A DNA stretch of 64,000 nucleotides from Scytonema sp. UIC 10036 (GCF_009725235.1 NZ_WJFC01000019.1:1-64000); one strand, 5' to 3'. Shown: positions 37,989-48,226, numbered from the stretch's first letter. Numbers and translations: made by a program. The notes: generated by a model not told the origin, from the sequence alone.

Positions 37989-39023
37989 TTAGAATAAATC
38001 TGGCAGTACAGAAGTAGCACCAAGGTCACCATAATAATGTTTAAGCATCACACTGGGGCTATGACCAGTCAATTTACTCAACTCTACAGGTGACATCCCT
38101 AAATCTAGGGAGTGAGTTATCATTGTTGCTCGTGCTGTATAAGCCTTCCTGTAATCAATCCCCAACTTTTCTAATAACGGTTTCCAATAGCGCTGTCTGA
38201 AAGTATTATCGTGAATCGGTCTACCATAAGGGGATGTAAAAACAAAACTTTGTGGATGTCTACCGTACTCCGATCTTTTAAGGAGTTGCGATCGCACTAT
38301 ATCTGGAAGTTTAATTTTTGTTCGGTTCCCTTTCTTAATGTCAATACAGGTGAAGTAGGAGCAGTCATCACTAATATCAATCCACTTAAGATTGGTGACT
38401 TCACCGAATCTCCTACCAGTACGGAAAAGAAAAGATAAAAAATCAGAGTAATGTCCGGTATCAGAAAGTATCTTCTCTACTTCTTCTTTAGTAAATGGTC
38501 TAGTAGTAGGTCTGACTTTTACTTCACTAGGGAGACCTTCCCAAGGGTTGAGTAGCAAAATCTTATTCTCTATTGCCCATCGCCAAATCCCTTGGTACTT
38601 AAACAAGTAGTCTCTAAGGGTCCAGGCACTAACTTGAGGGCTGAGCCAGCTAACAAATGCGATCGCGCACTTACGGGTAATGTTTTTTATATCTTTACTT
38701 TGGAAGTACTGGATTAATCGATACTTTGCCCCATCATAGACACCCTTAGTATTCTCACTTCTCAGTACTTTATCATCCCAAAATCTATCAAAGAGAGATT
38801 GAATTGTATTGAGTGTAATACCTTTGTACGCACGTAAGGAAGGGTCAAAGAGATTTCGTGAGATGTCATCCTCAATCCGAGCAGCTAATACCTCCGCATC
38901 CGATCTATTGACAGGTTCATCGGCACCTACAGCTAAATAGTACTTTTGTTTCTCATGAGTCCACCGAAGCTGTAATCTCCCGTTACGACACTGCACTGCT
39001 ACTTTACCTGCCTTTTTGCCCAT
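37989..39023 (-). CDS. Tyrosine-type site-specific integrase
   Basis: 344 residues. A DUF3596-like N-terminal segment (VQCRNGRLQLRWTHEKQKYYL) and core-binding domain precede the catalytic domain, which has Arg in LFRTGRRFGEVTNLKW, the second Arg in YTARATMITHSL, His in LTGHSPSVMLKHYYG and Tyr in the same motif. The catalytic set is complete apart from the often variable first His. It should integrate and excise the element. Confidence 0.88.
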   Translation of the reverse strand: MGKKAGKVAVQCRNGRLQLRWTHEKQKYYLAVGADEPVNRSDAEVLAARIEDDISRNLFDPSLRAYKGITLNTIQSLFDRFWDDKVLRSENTKGVYDGAKYRLIQYFQSKDIKNITRKCAIAFVSWLSPQVSAWTLRDYLFKYQGIWRWAIENKILLLNPWEGLPSEVKVRPTTRPFTKEEVEKILSDTGHYSDFLSFLFRTGRRFGEVTNLKWIDISDDCSYFTCIDIKKGNRTKIKLPDIVRSQLLKRSEYGRHPQSFVFTSPYGRPIHDNTFRQRYWKPLLEKLGIDYRKAYTARATMITHSLDLGMSPVELSKLTGHSPSVMLKHYYGDLGATSVLPDLF

Positions 39024-39049
39024 AACTATTACCCCATATGTGTTCTAAC

Positions 39050-39086
39050 GATTTTGCACCCAATCAAATTTATTAGGTGCAAAATC
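39050..39086. promoter_or_regulatory. Perfect 11-bp inverted repeat upstream of the integrase
   Basis: GATTTTGCACC (39050-39060) and GGTGCAAAATC (39076-39086) are exact inverted copies with a 15-bp AT-rich spacer, 27 bp upstream of the integrase start. It could be an operator, an integrase arm/core site or part of the right attachment site. No matching copy was found on the left side of the element. Confidence 0.45.
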
Positions 39087-39141
39087 GGATTTTGTTACAC
39101 CTCTTGAGGGAAAGGGAGATTAGGACAAAGGGCTGAAAGGT

Positions 39142-41112
39142 TTATGGGATAGGGGCTACAGGTAATGTAAAGTGGAATTCCGCACCTTGTTCTCTTCCTG
39201 CGGAAACTGCCCAAATTTTGCCTCCTAATTTTTCAATAATTTGGCGACAAATTGCTAAACCGAGTCCAGTTCCACCGATGGAACGTTGCATAAAACCTTC
39301 TTCTTGATAAAAACGCGCAAAAATGGCTTCTAACTGATTTGGCTCTATGCCGCGTCCCGTGTCTGCAATAATAACTTCTATCATCTGAGATTTTTTTTCC
39401 TTGCCTTGAGCTGCCCTCTCTTCTGCATTGAGAATTTGAGCGCGAATTGTTACTTTTCCTTTAGAATCCGTAAATTTACAAGCATTGTCTAAAAGTTTGT
39501 TCACAACTTCCGTTAACCCATCGCCATCAGCAAGTACGAGGGGTAAATCAGAAGGCAATTCTAGAACAATGGAAGGTAAGGTTCGATCTGCTTGGCTTCT
39601 TTTCAAGCTACTAATCACTAAATCCAAACAGGTTTGGAGGGAAACTGGTTCTATCTGCCAGTTCATCCAACCCCCTTCTAATCGCGAAAGGGTAAGAAAA
39701 TCTTGAATCAGTCGTCGCATCCTTTCTGAATCAGCAAGGGCAGTTTGCAACATACTTTGCTGAAATTCGATAGGCATATCTGGTTCGTTGGCTATACTCT
39801 CCAAGCATACTTGAATGGTTGATAGGGGAGTCCGCAATTCATGCCCGACGATCGCAATTAAGTTACTTTGAGTCCGTTCCAACGCCGCAAGTTGGTGATT
39901 CAAAGTTTCTAGATTGCTGTATGCTTGAGCTTGTATGAGGGCTACTGCGACTTGAGTTGCGATCGCTTCTACCAACGCCTTGTCGGAATCATTCCAAATA
40001 AGTGGTTCTAAACTGCAATGGTGCAACTCTAAAATTCCCAACCACTTTTGATGATAGCGTATGGGCACCACAAGACAAGACCTGATGCCAAACGCTTGCA
40101 ATTGCTTGCTCAATTCCGGGTACGCCTGAATGCCCAAATCTTGGGTTGTGTCAGCGATCGCAACTGATTTATCTTGAGATAAAACTGTTTGGAACAGGGG
40201 ATGCTTTGCTAAAGACCAAATTTTTCCCTTTAGTGACGCTAACCCATCAGCTAGGGCTTCATATTCAATGGGTGTAGGTTTTTCTGTGGGATGATAGCGG
40301 TAAAGCAGACAACGACACGGGCTGAACACTTGAGTCAGTTCCTTCACTGTCACTGCAAAAATCTCTTCGGGATTGAGTGATTGACGAATGGCAGTGCTAA
40401 TGGTATTGATGAGGCGTTCCTGACGTTCTTTCTTTGTAATAGTGCGGTAAGCTTTGAGTTGCTTGTACTGGCTGTTTTGTAAGTAAGTTACCAATCGATC
40501 TGTAAACAATCGTGCGTCAATTTCCAGTACCCGATTTTCTGCGGTTCGCTCTGAGTTCACTTGAGTCAAACCGTAGCGTTGCCATGCCACTTCAACTTTA
40601 CCAGCCAAATCCGGTCTGTAGTTCAAAATCCTTTCCATCAAGAGTTTAGCTGCAAAAATACTCACTTCACGGTCAAAAGTCCAAATACCTTTAAATTGTC
40701 TCGCTTGATCTAACGATGAACCATCCACAGGAGACGCGTATTCTTGACAAACGATACAAGCGCTATATTGTTGTCCGATAATGACGAGATGCCATTCTTG
40801 TGCTAGCGCATCTTCAGGATGGAAAGGGATTGCCACCAATGGCTCTGAAATCTTTTTAAAATTTGCTTCCGGTGCTGCGAGGACATAAACTTGGTCTGTA
40901 CGTTGAGCAATTCGTTGGTACCGGCGGGTTTCTTGAAGGTAATAACGCTCTTGCTGAAAATTAGCAATCACTAGAGGCTTATCGACTCCTACCAAAATTA
41001 GGTCTTCCATTGCATGAGAAAGCGCTGTCAAGGAAGATTTGAAATAAACTTGACATCGTAAATTTGGTACAGCCTGGAGTAAATTGTGCAGTAAGGAATT
41101 TGAAGTCTTCAT
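39142..41112 (-). CDS. DICT-GAF histidine kinase
   Basis: 656 residues from ATG 41112. Residues about 1-150 are a DICT sensory domain (typical of cyanobacterial diguanylate cyclases and two-component proteins), followed by GAF (about 230-395), HisKA with H-box IVGHELRTPLSTI and HATPase (NKLLDNACKF, ADTGRGI, GTGLGLAICR). It is soluble, with no receiver and no adjacent regulator, so it is an orphan kinase. Confidence 0.88.
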   Translation of the reverse strand: MKTSNSLLHNLLQAVPNLRCQVYFKSSLTALSHAMEDLILVGVDKPLVIANFQQERYYLQETRRYQRIAQRTDQVYVLAAPEANFKKISEPLVAIPFHPEDALAQEWHLVIIGQQYSACIVCQEYASPVDGSSLDQARQFKGIWTFDREVSIFAAKLLMERILNYRPDLAGKVEVAWQRYGLTQVNSERTAENRVLEIDARLFTDRLVTYLQNSQYKQLKAYRTITKKERQERLINTISTAIRQSLNPEEIFAVTVKELTQVFSPCRCLLYRYHPTEKPTPIEYEALADGLASLKGKIWSLAKHPLFQTVLSQDKSVAIADTTQDLGIQAYPELSKQLQAFGIRSCLVVPIRYHQKWLGILELHHCSLEPLIWNDSDKALVEAIATQVAVALIQAQAYSNLETLNHQLAALERTQSNLIAIVGHELRTPLSTIQVCLESIANEPDMPIEFQQSMLQTALADSERMRRLIQDFLTLSRLEGGWMNWQIEPVSLQTCLDLVISSLKRSQADRTLPSIVLELPSDLPLVLADGDGLTEVVNKLLDNACKFTDSKGKVTIRAQILNAEERAAQGKEKKSQMIEVIIADTGRGIEPNQLEAIFARFYQEEGFMQRSIGGTGLGLAICRQIIEKLGGKIWAVSAGREQGAEFHFTLPVAPIP

Positions 41113-41283
41113 CACCGATAAGCTGTAGAGCGTGCTCTCTTGTGAAATTTCCAGCTAAGATACAGGAGCTACAACCTAAGCTTGCCCCTCAAAATACTAC
41201 TCTTGCCATCATCGCGTTCATCAATACCAATTATGGAATGAATCATACCACCTGCGGAGGCGCTACTCATTACTTAATTGCTA

Positions 41284-41859
41284 TCAGCGATCGCTCAAGA
41301 GTAAGTCGCTGCTCACTGTCATAGAACTGATGTCAGTATGGCATAAATCAGTTCTCAACAATATTGCTTTTGTCAAGTTTACGTTATACAAGTCAGCCTG
41401 ACTCAATTTTGCACCAGTTAGGTTTGCTTTACTTAAGTTGGCACCTGCTAAATTTGCACCGCTTAAGTTAGCATAGCGTAAATCAGCACCCTCTAAGTTA
41501 GCGTTACTGAGGTCCGCAAAACTTAAATCGGCTAAACGCAAATCTGCCTTAGTCAGCACCGCCTGATGTAAATCCGCTTTACAAAGATTTGCACGAATTA
41601 AATTAGCTTTGTGCAAATTCGCCCAAATCATAAAAGCTTCTGTTAAGTCTGCCCTCCACAAAGTGGCTTCCGCTAGAAGGGCTTCCGTCAAAATCGAGCC
41701 GCGTAGATTCGCTGCTGATAAAGTCGCGCCAGTGAGATTTGCTCGACTCAGATTAATTTTGGCAAGACAGATTTCGCTCAGGTGAGCTCGTTGCAAGGAC
41801 ACCTGTAAAAAATCTCTATTGCCTGCTTTGTAGTGTTTTATGAGTTCATTAACATCCAT
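41284..41859 (-). CDS. Pentapeptide-repeat protein
   Basis: 191 residues from the ATG at 41859 (an upstream TTG adds 12 residues). After a short helical N-terminus (DVNELIKHYKAGNRDFLQVSL) the rest is A(D/N)LXX pentapeptide repeats forming a right-handed quadrilateral beta helix. Such proteins are abundant in cyanobacteria; specific functions are mostly unknown. Confidence 0.88.
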   Translation of the reverse strand: MDVNELIKHYKAGNRDFLQVSLQRAHLSEICLAKINLSRANLTGATLSAANLRGSILTEALLAEATLWRADLTEAFMIWANLHKANLIRANLCKADLHQAVLTKADLRLADLSFADLSNANLEGADLRYANLSGANLAGANLSKANLTGAKLSQADLYNVNLTKAILLRTDLCHTDISSMTVSSDLLLSDR

Positions 41860-41895
41860 GTTACAAATTGCAAGGATTGGGAACTTCAGCGCCAA

Positions 41896-42463
41896 GATAG
41901 GCTGGGACTATAATAGACATCCGTCACCACTGTTTACTATTCACTGGTGTACTGGATGAATATTTTTTGTAGACCTATGTTAAATAATGTAACAAATTAT
42001 TAACTTAGTTCAAGTTATTCTCATATTTTTTTAATAAATTCTTATCATTAACAGATAAAATAAACTTATCAGTCTTTGGGAAAAGTAAAGAGTCGAACCC
42101 CCACCTCGATCCGGTGCCTCCTCTCGTCCTCTCGTTCCCAGGCGGAGCCACCGGATCGAGGTGGAGTATAAAGTTATTTTTCAAGTCCGTTCTCAAAAAA
42201 TCCCACAAACCTTGCTATGAAAAAGGTATTTCTCCTTCAGCATAGCTGTTCTCTGCCCTCTACCTTTTTCCAAGCCACAAATAAAGAACTTCAAAATTCA
42301 GTCAATTTCTCATTTTATCCATTATCAAGCTTATAATCTACGGGAAAATATTAAGTTTTAAGAACACAAATTATATGTTGAAAATTAATAAATCTCTTAC
42401 GTTTATAAAGATATAAATCTGGAGTGAGCTGATATATTTTTTATTACATTAATAGTAAAAAAA
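41896..42463. other. Intergenic with a palindromic repeat
   Basis: AT-rich gap between divergent genes. Its centre (42101-42164) contains the palindromic repeat listed separately; nothing else was recognised. Open frames here are not supported. Confidence 0.5.
42101..42164. repeat. 16-bp perfect inverted repeat containing a dispersed GGCGGAGCC repeat
   Basis: CCACCTCGATCCGGTG (42101-42116) and CACCGGATCGAGGTGG (42149-42164) are exact inverted copies. The loop contains CTCGTTCCCAGGCGGAGCC, shared with repeats at 45843 and 60418 in this window. Confidence 0.8.
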
Positions 42464-42718
42464 ATGGATAAAGAAAAGAGTCGCTCATACTGGCGTGCCA
42501 ATACTGCTTTAATCCGCAATCTTTTAATAGTTTGGGCGTTGGTATCCCTTGGTTTTAGTATCTTGCTGGTACAACCATTGAACACAATACGTTTCTTTGG
42601 AGTACCTTTCGGCTTTTGGATGGCACAGCAAGGTTCAATTCTGACTTTTGTGCTGTTGATTTTCATTTATGCCTTTCAGATGGACAAACTCGATCGCAAA
42701 TACAACATAAAAAGGTGA
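42464..42718 (+). CDS. DUF4212 small subunit of a sodium/solute symporter
   Basis: 84 residues, two membrane helices, with the family pattern YWRANTALIRNLLIVWALVS and a charged C-terminal MDKLDRKY. These proteins pair with the large SSS-type subunit, here 9 bp downstream. Substrate is unknown; acetate or other organic acids are suggested for relatives. Confidence 0.88.
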   Translation: MDKEKSRSYWRANTALIRNLLIVWALVSLGFSILLVQPLNTIRFFGVPFGFWMAQQGSILTFVLLIFIYAFQMDKLDRKYNIKR

Positions 42719-42727
42719 GGAAAAGCT

Positions 42728-44407
42728 GTGTCAGTTGAAGTTTGGACGATTATAATAGTCGGGCTTTCGTTCTTGCTCTATCTTTACATTGGATGGCAAT
42801 CACGAGTTAATGATAGTAAAGGGTTTTTTGTAGCAGATCAAGGGGTTCCTTCAGTCGCTAATGGTGCAGCGACAGCTGCTGACTGGATGTCCGCCGCCTC
42901 GTTTATTTCCATGGCGGGACTGATTAGTTTTCTAGGCTATGACGGCTCTATTTATCTCATGGGTTGGACAGGAGGTTATGTGTTGCTGGCATTACTGTTA
43001 GCACCATATCTCCGAAAGTTTGGTAAGTATACAGTCCCTGATTTTGTGGGCGATCGCTACTACTCGAATATGGCTCGTTTGGTAGCGGTTGTTGCCGCCC
43101 TATTTGTCTCTTTTACGTATGTTGCCGGACAAATGCGAGGAGTGGGCATTGTATTTAGCCGCTTTCTCCAAGTGGATATAAATACAGGTGTTATCATCGG
43201 CATGGTGATTGTAGCTTTCTTCTCCGTCTTGGGTGGTATGAAAGGTATCACGTGGACGCAAGTCGCACAGTACGCCATCTTGATTGTTGCTTACTTGATT
43301 CCAGCGATCGCAATTGCTACCTTACTAACAGGTATTCCCATTCCTCAGTTTGCTTTTACCTTCAGTGATATTGCTAGTAAACTCAACCAACTCCAAGTTG
43401 ACCTTGGGTTTAAGGAATATACTCAGGCATTTGTGAATAAGTCTGCCATAGACGTACTGTTTATTACAATCGCACTCATGGTAGGAACGGCTGGACTCCC
43501 TCATATCATAGTTCGTTTTTATACAGTACCGGACGTGCGATCGGCAAGATTTTCCGCAGGTTGGGCGCTGTTATTCATTGCTATTCTTTATACCACTGCT
43601 CCAGCCCTCTCCATGTTTGCCCGTTACAACCTCATCAATACCCTGCATAATAGTACAGTTCAGCAAGTGCAGCAGTTAGACTGGGCAAACAAATGGGAAA
43701 AGACAAAACTCTTATCTTTTGAGGATAAGAACGGTGATGGGCGTTTTCAGTTAGCCCCCCAAAAAGACAAAACCGAAATTACAATTGACCCAGACATTAT
43801 TGTGCTATCCACCCCAGAAGTTGCCAAACTAGCGCCTTGGGTGATTGCTCTTGTAGCAGCAGGTGGTTTAGCAGCTGCGTTGTCCACAGCGTCGGGGTTG
43901 TTGCTAGTTATTTCTAGTTCTATTGCTCACGATGTCTATTATCGTATAATCGATCCGGAAGCCTCAGAACAGAAACGGTTATTTGTTGGGCGTGTCATGG
44001 TAGGCTTATCTGTCGTCCTTGCTGGATATTTTGGGGTCAATCCGCCGGGATTTGTCGGTCAAGTTGTTGCTTTCGCCTTTGGTTTAGCAGCTTCTAGCTT
44101 TTTCCCAGTTATTCTCCTCGGCATTTTCGACAAGCGCACGAACAAAGAAGGTGCAATTGCGGGTATGCTAACGGGTTTAATTTTTACCATAGTATACATT
44201 GTAGGCGTGAAGTTTGCAGGTATGCCAGCTTGGTTCTTTGGGGTTTCTGCTGAAGGAATTGGGACTTTGGGTATGATTATCAACTTGATTGTCACCCTTG
44301 TGGTATCTCGCTTGACTCCCCCACCACCTTTAGAAATTCAAGAAATGGTAGAAGATTTACGCAGCCCGGATATTGGGGATGAACAAGGAGTTAGAGCTGT
44401 GCATTAA
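42728..44407 (+). CDS. Sodium:solute symporter, large subunit (VC_2705 type)
   Basis: 559 residues from a GTG start, with about 13 membrane helices. SSS features: GAATAADWMSAASFISMAG near the N-terminus, AGQMRGVGIVFSRFL, GTAGLPHIIVRFYTV and the ALSTASGLLLVISSS helix with Na-binding Ser/Thr. A soluble loop (about 310-365) with an EF-hand-like DKNGDGRFQL segment is inserted. It forms an operon with the DUF4212 gene. Confidence 0.88.
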   Translation: MSVEVWTIIIVGLSFLLYLYIGWQSRVNDSKGFFVADQGVPSVANGAATAADWMSAASFISMAGLISFLGYDGSIYLMGWTGGYVLLALLLAPYLRKFGKYTVPDFVGDRYYSNMARLVAVVAALFVSFTYVAGQMRGVGIVFSRFLQVDINTGVIIGMVIVAFFSVLGGMKGITWTQVAQYAILIVAYLIPAIAIATLLTGIPIPQFAFTFSDIASKLNQLQVDLGFKEYTQAFVNKSAIDVLFITIALMVGTAGLPHIIVRFYTVPDVRSARFSAGWALLFIAILYTTAPALSMFARYNLINTLHNSTVQQVQQLDWANKWEKTKLLSFEDKNGDGRFQLAPQKDKTEITIDPDIIVLSTPEVAKLAPWVIALVAAGGLAAALSTASGLLLVISSSIAHDVYYRIIDPEASEQKRLFVGRVMVGLSVVLAGYFGVNPPGFVGQVVAFAFGLAASSFFPVILLGIFDKRTNKEGAIAGMLTGLIFTIVYIVGVKFAGMPAWFFGVSAEGIGTLGMIINLIVTLVVSRLTPPPPLEIQEMVEDLRSPDIGDEQGVRAVH

Positions 44408-44612
44408 CACTTCTTTCTCAGAGATCGCATGGGGTTGGGTGGGCGTCCTTGCCCGCCCTATCTGAAGCGGGTGTACGAATATGATATAATGTCAGCCGTA
44501 AATGTATAGCAAACTACAAATATTTAAATCTTTTAATTTGTATAAAAGCAAAATTTATTACGTAAAATAGTGACTCATTGCTTTGCTTTTAATTTGCTAA
44601 CTGGAGAAATAA

Positions 44613-45812
44613 ATGGGTCGCGCAAAAAAGGTTGTTTTGGCGTATTCTGGTGGAGTTGATACTTCTGTATGCATTCCCTACCTCAAGCACGAGTGGGGAG
44701 TGGAAGAAGTTATTGCTTTAGCCGCAGATTTAGGACAGGGTGATGAATTAGCTCCAGTCAGAGAAAAAGCACTGAAATCGGGTGCTAGTGAATCTTTGGT
44801 GATAGATGTTAAACAGAGTTTTGTCAAGGATTACGCTTTTCCAGCTATTCAAGCGAATGCTATCTATGAGAATCGCTATCCCCTGGCAACAGCTCTCGCC
44901 CGTCCGTTAATTGTTAAGGTGTTAGTAGAGACTGCAGAAAAATATGGAGCGGATGCGATCGCACACGGCTGCACGGGTAAAGGGAACGATCAGGTGCGTT
45001 TTGATGTTTCTACCGTTGCTCTCAACCCCAATCTGAAGATACTTGCACCAGCAAGAGAATGGGGAATGAGCCGTGAAGAAACCATTGCTTATGGAGAAAG
45101 ATATGGGATTCCCGCACCAGTGAAAAAATCTTCGCCCTACAGCATCGATCGTAACTTGCTTGGAAGGAGTATAGAAGCAGGGGTGTTGGAAGATCCCAAT
45201 GTGGAACCGTTAGAAGAAATCTACGCGATGACTAAGGCAATAGCCGATACTCCTGACGAGCCAGAGTATGTTGAGATTAGTTTTACTAGGGGTATACCCA
45301 CTGCCATCAACGGTGAACCCAAAAATGCAGTAGAGTTGATCGAACAACTCAACCAGGTAGTAGGAAACCACGGAGTTGGACGCATTGACATGATAGAAAA
45401 CCGCTTGGTAGGTATCAAATCGCGGGAAATATATGAAGCTCCTGCCATGACTGTGTTAATTCAAGCACATAGGGATTTAGAGAGCTTAACATTAACCGCA
45501 GATGTAACTCACTACAAGCGTGGTATTGAAGAGACATACAGCCAATTGGTTTACAACGGTTTGTGGTACAGTCCACTAAAAACCGCCTTGGATGCTTTCA
45601 TTCAGAAGACACAAGAGCGAGTTTCTGGAACTGTACGGGTAAAACTTTTCAAAGGCAACGCCACCATTGTTGGGCGGACTTCTGAAAACAGCCTCTACAC
45701 ACCCGATCTGGCAACCTATGGTGCTGACGATAAATTTGACCATAAGGCGGCTGAAGGTTTCATTTACGTTTGGGGGCTTCCAACACGTATTTGGGCGCAG
45801 CAGCAAAGGTAG
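44613..45812 (+). CDS. argG: Argininosuccinate synthase
   Basis: 399 residues, normal length. The N-type ATP pyrophosphatase loop [11 protein letters not shown] and the motifs [14 protein letters not shown] and [16 protein letters not shown] are present. It condenses citrulline and aspartate in arginine synthesis. AACTGGAG precedes the ATG as ribosome binding site. It is monocistronic here. Confidence 0.96.
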   Translation: MGRAKKVVLAYSGGVDTSVCIPYLKHEWGVEEVIALAADLGQGDELAPVREKALKSGASESLVIDVKQSFVKDYAFPAIQANAIYENRYPLATALARPLIVKVLVETAEKYGADAIAHGCTGKGNDQVRFDVSTVALNPNLKILAPAREWGMSREETIAYGERYGIPAPVKKSSPYSIDRNLLGRSIEAGVLEDPNVEPLEEIYAMTKAIADTPDEPEYVEISFTRGIPTAINGEPKNAVELIEQLNQVVGNHGVGRIDMIENRLVGIKSREIYEAPAMTVLIQAHRDLESLTLTADVTHYKRGIEETYSQLVYNGLWYSPLKTALDAFIQKTQERVSGTVRVKLFKGNATIVGRTSENSLYTPDLATYGADDKFDHKAAEGFIYVWGLPTRIWAQQQR

Positions 45813-45842
45813 TTTAAGTTTGTTTAAAACTACACCCCTCCT

Positions 45843-45890
45843 CTCGTTCCCAGGCGGAGCCTGGGAATGCAGATCCAGAGGCTCCGCCTC
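45843..45890. repeat. Dispersed palindromic repeat (CCCAGGC/GCCTGGG family)
   Basis: CTCGTTCCCAGGCGGAGCCT with the palindrome completed by GGGAATGC, then AGAGGCTCCGCCTC. The same order of blocks occurs, inverted, at 60418-60465 and partially at 42131-42149. Confidence 0.85.
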
Positions 45891-46160
45891 ACGTTAGCCA
45901 TATAGAGCTAGAAGGAACCGCAGATACACGCAGATAAATGTGTCAGAAAATCGGAGGAAATTTACCACAGTTTACTAAAAATACGAAAACACGTAGGTTG
46001 GGTTGAGGAACGAAACCCAACATTTACAGGCGCATGCATCTAAACAACCGCAGAAGCACGCAAATACACGCAGATAAATGTGTCAGAAAATCGGAGGAAA
46101 GCTGCTACAATTGACCGATGTCATCAATCCAGTTTTGTAGCAATTTTCTTCCGAGAAAAA

Positions 46161-47066
46161 ATGACAAGATTTCCTTACGACCAATTTACCAAAAATTACC
46201 TCAAAGAACTGCTATCGCCATCCGGTACTGTAGAAACCAGCCGGAAAGTCGTGGCAGAAATCAAGGAAATTGATGTTTATTTTGCGCCATCTCCTCCAGA
46301 AAGTCAGGAGCGAGAAAAACTGGGGTTGTTGGGGAAATTTGCCACCACCTCAGCAGTGTTTGAACCTTTTAGAAATGCTGTCAAACGGGGAGAAGTGCGG
46401 AGTTGTCTCAATAAGTTATTTGACATCTTTGCGGAATTAGAACGGGAGGCGAACAGGAACGGGACGGAAATTGCGGAAGAAGAATTACCTTTTTTGTGGA
46501 TTCTGTCACCGACAGCGTCTGAAGCTCAGTTAAAGGGATTTAGAGCTATATTAGATGAAGAAAACTGGTTACCGGGAGTTTACGTATTTGGCGAGTGGTA
46601 TCGCGCCGCAATTGTTGCGATTCATCAGTTACCAGCTACAGAAGAAACACTATGGTTGAGGATTTTAGGAAAGGGAAAAGTACAGCAACAAGCTATCGAA
46701 GAACTGCAAGCGTTGTCTGAAGATAACCCCTTGCGGGAAATGGCGCTGGATTTATTGAGTAACCTCAAAAGCATTTTAGAACTGAAACAAGATTTAGACC
46801 AAGAGGAGAGGGAATTAATTATGCAGCTATCACCTGTTTACGAACAACGACTTGCTGAAGCCAGACAACAAGGCGTTCAAGCAGAGCGTCGCCGTACAAT
46901 AGACGCTTTGTTGAGAGGGCGGTTTGGAACTGTGGATGAGGAATTAGCAGCAGTGATTCAGCCAATCATTGATTTACCTTCACAAGAGTACACATCTTTG
47001 TTATTACAGTTATCTAATATCTCCCGTGAAGAGTTATTAGCGAGATTTCTCAAGCGCGATCGCTAA
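46161..47066 (+). CDS. DUF4351/Rpn-like protein, copy 1
   Basis: 301 residues from the ATG at 46161 (MTRFPYDQFTKNYL); the open frame upstream to 46080 is repeat sequence. The N-terminal two thirds resemble cyanobacterial proteins related to Rpn/PD-(D/E)XK transposase-like nucleases (EIKEIDVYFAP), and the C-terminus (RRTIDALLRGRFG onward) resembles the DUF4351 helical tail. Catalytic residues cannot be assigned with certainty. The neighbouring copy is nearly identical. Confidence 0.65.
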   Translation: MTRFPYDQFTKNYLKELLSPSGTVETSRKVVAEIKEIDVYFAPSPPESQEREKLGLLGKFATTSAVFEPFRNAVKRGEVRSCLNKLFDIFAELEREANRNGTEIAEEELPFLWILSPTASEAQLKGFRAILDEENWLPGVYVFGEWYRAAIVAIHQLPATEETLWLRILGKGKVQQQAIEELQALSEDNPLREMALDLLSNLKSILELKQDLDQEERELIMQLSPVYEQRLAEARQQGVQAERRRTIDALLRGRFGTVDEELAAVIQPIIDLPSQEYTSLLLQLSNISREELLARFLKRDR

Positions 47067-47320
47067 CCAGTCATCTTCTGTTCGGAGCGACACTTGTATG
47101 AGGTTTGTAGTTGCGCTTGAGCGCATGCATCCCAACTACAAACCCACTCATTGATTTAGTCATGAGCCGAACATGATATTACCTAAACAATTCTCAAAAT
47201 TAAACAACCGCAGATGCACGCAGAAACACGCAGATAAATGTGCCAAAAAATCGTCGGTAAGCTGCTACAATTAACCGATGTCATCAATTCAGTTTTGTAG
47301 CAATTTTCTCCCGATAAAAA

Positions 47321-48226
47321 ATGACAAGATTTCCTTACGACCAATTTACCAAAAATTACCTCAAAGAACTGCTATCGCCATCCGGCACAGTAGAAACCAG
47401 CCGGAAAGTCGTGGCAGAAATCAAGGAAATTGATGTTTATTTTGCGCCATCTCCTCCAGAAAGTCAGGAGCGAGAAAAACTGGGGTTGTTGGGGAAATTT
47501 GCCACCACCTCAGCAGTGTTTGAACCTTTTAGAAATGCTGTCAAACGGGGAGAAGTGCGGAGTTGTCTCAATAAGTTATTTGACATCTTTGCGGAATTAG
47601 AACGGGAGGCGAACAGGAACGGGACGGAAATTGCGGAAGAGGAATTACCTTTTTTGTGGATTCTGTCACCGACAGCATCTGAAGCTCAGTTAAAGGGATT
47701 TAGAGCTATATTAGATGAAGAAAACTGGTTACCAGGGGTTTACGTATTTGGCGAGTGGTATCGCGCCGCAATTGTTGTAATTCATCAGTTACCACCTACA
47801 GAGGAAACACTATGGTTGAGGATTTTAGGAAAGGGAAAAGTACAACAACAAGCTATCCAAGAACTGCAAGCGTTATCTGAAGATAACCCCTGGCGGGAAA
47901 TGGCGCTGGATTTATTGAGTAACCTCAAAAGTATTTTAGAACTGAAACAAGATTTAGACCAAGAGGAGAGGGAATTAATTATGCAGCTATCACCTGTTTA
48001 CGAACAACGACTTGCTGAAGCCAGAGAACAAGGCGTTCAAGCAGACCGTCGCAATATAATAGATACTGTGTTAAGAGCACGGTTTGGAACTGTGGATGCT
48101 CCCTTAGCAGCAGTGATTCAGTCAATCATTGATTTACCTTCACCTGAGTATGCAGCTTTGTTATTACAGTTACCCAATATCTCCCGTGAAGAATTGTTAG
48201 CGAGATTTCAAAACAGCGATCGCTAA
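47321..48226 (+). CDS. DUF4351/Rpn-like protein, copy 2
   Basis: 301 residues, about 95 percent identical to copy 1 by eye. Differences concentrate in the C-terminal tail (RRNIIDTVLRARFGTVDAPL versus the copy 1 version) and a few surface positions. Leader and trailer repeats match those of copy 1. This points to a recent tandem duplication, with early divergence at the end of the protein. Confidence 0.65.
   Translation: MTRFPYDQFTKNYLKELLSPSGTVETSRKVVAEIKEIDVYFAPSPPESQEREKLGLLGKFATTSAVFEPFRNAVKRGEVRSCLNKLFDIFAELEREANRNGTEIAEEELPFLWILSPTASEAQLKGFRAILDEENWLPGVYVFGEWYRAAIVVIHQLPPTEETLWLRILGKGKVQQQAIQELQALSEDNPWREMALDLLSNLKSILELKQDLDQEERELIMQLSPVYEQRLAEAREQGVQADRRNIIDTVLRARFGTVDAPLAAVIQSIIDLPSPEYAALLLQLPNISREELLARFQNSDR

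Larger units (their letters stand above)
30339..39023. mobile_element. Integrated element with integrase and helicase-primase
   Basis: About 8.7 kb whose gene set differs from its surroundings: a tyrosine integrase at the right end, a TOPRIM/SF3 helicase-primase, ribbon-helix-helix regulators, an HTH protein and several orphan small genes, with a truncated integrase just outside the left end. No capsid, tail or portal gene and no partition gene was seen. This is typical of a phage satellite or integrative plasmid. The exact ends and attachment sites were not found; boundaries are inferred from gene content. Confidence 0.55.

Noticed and set aside
42088..42112. tRNA-like TCGAACC motif
   Set aside because: GTCGAACCC resembles a T-arm on the minus strand, but no matching T-stem, acceptor stem or anticodon arm could be formed. 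The sequence belongs to a palindromic repeat.
42005..42208. 67-codon minus-strand frame
   Set aside because: It is built mostly on a palindromic repeat (42101-42164) and has no domain.
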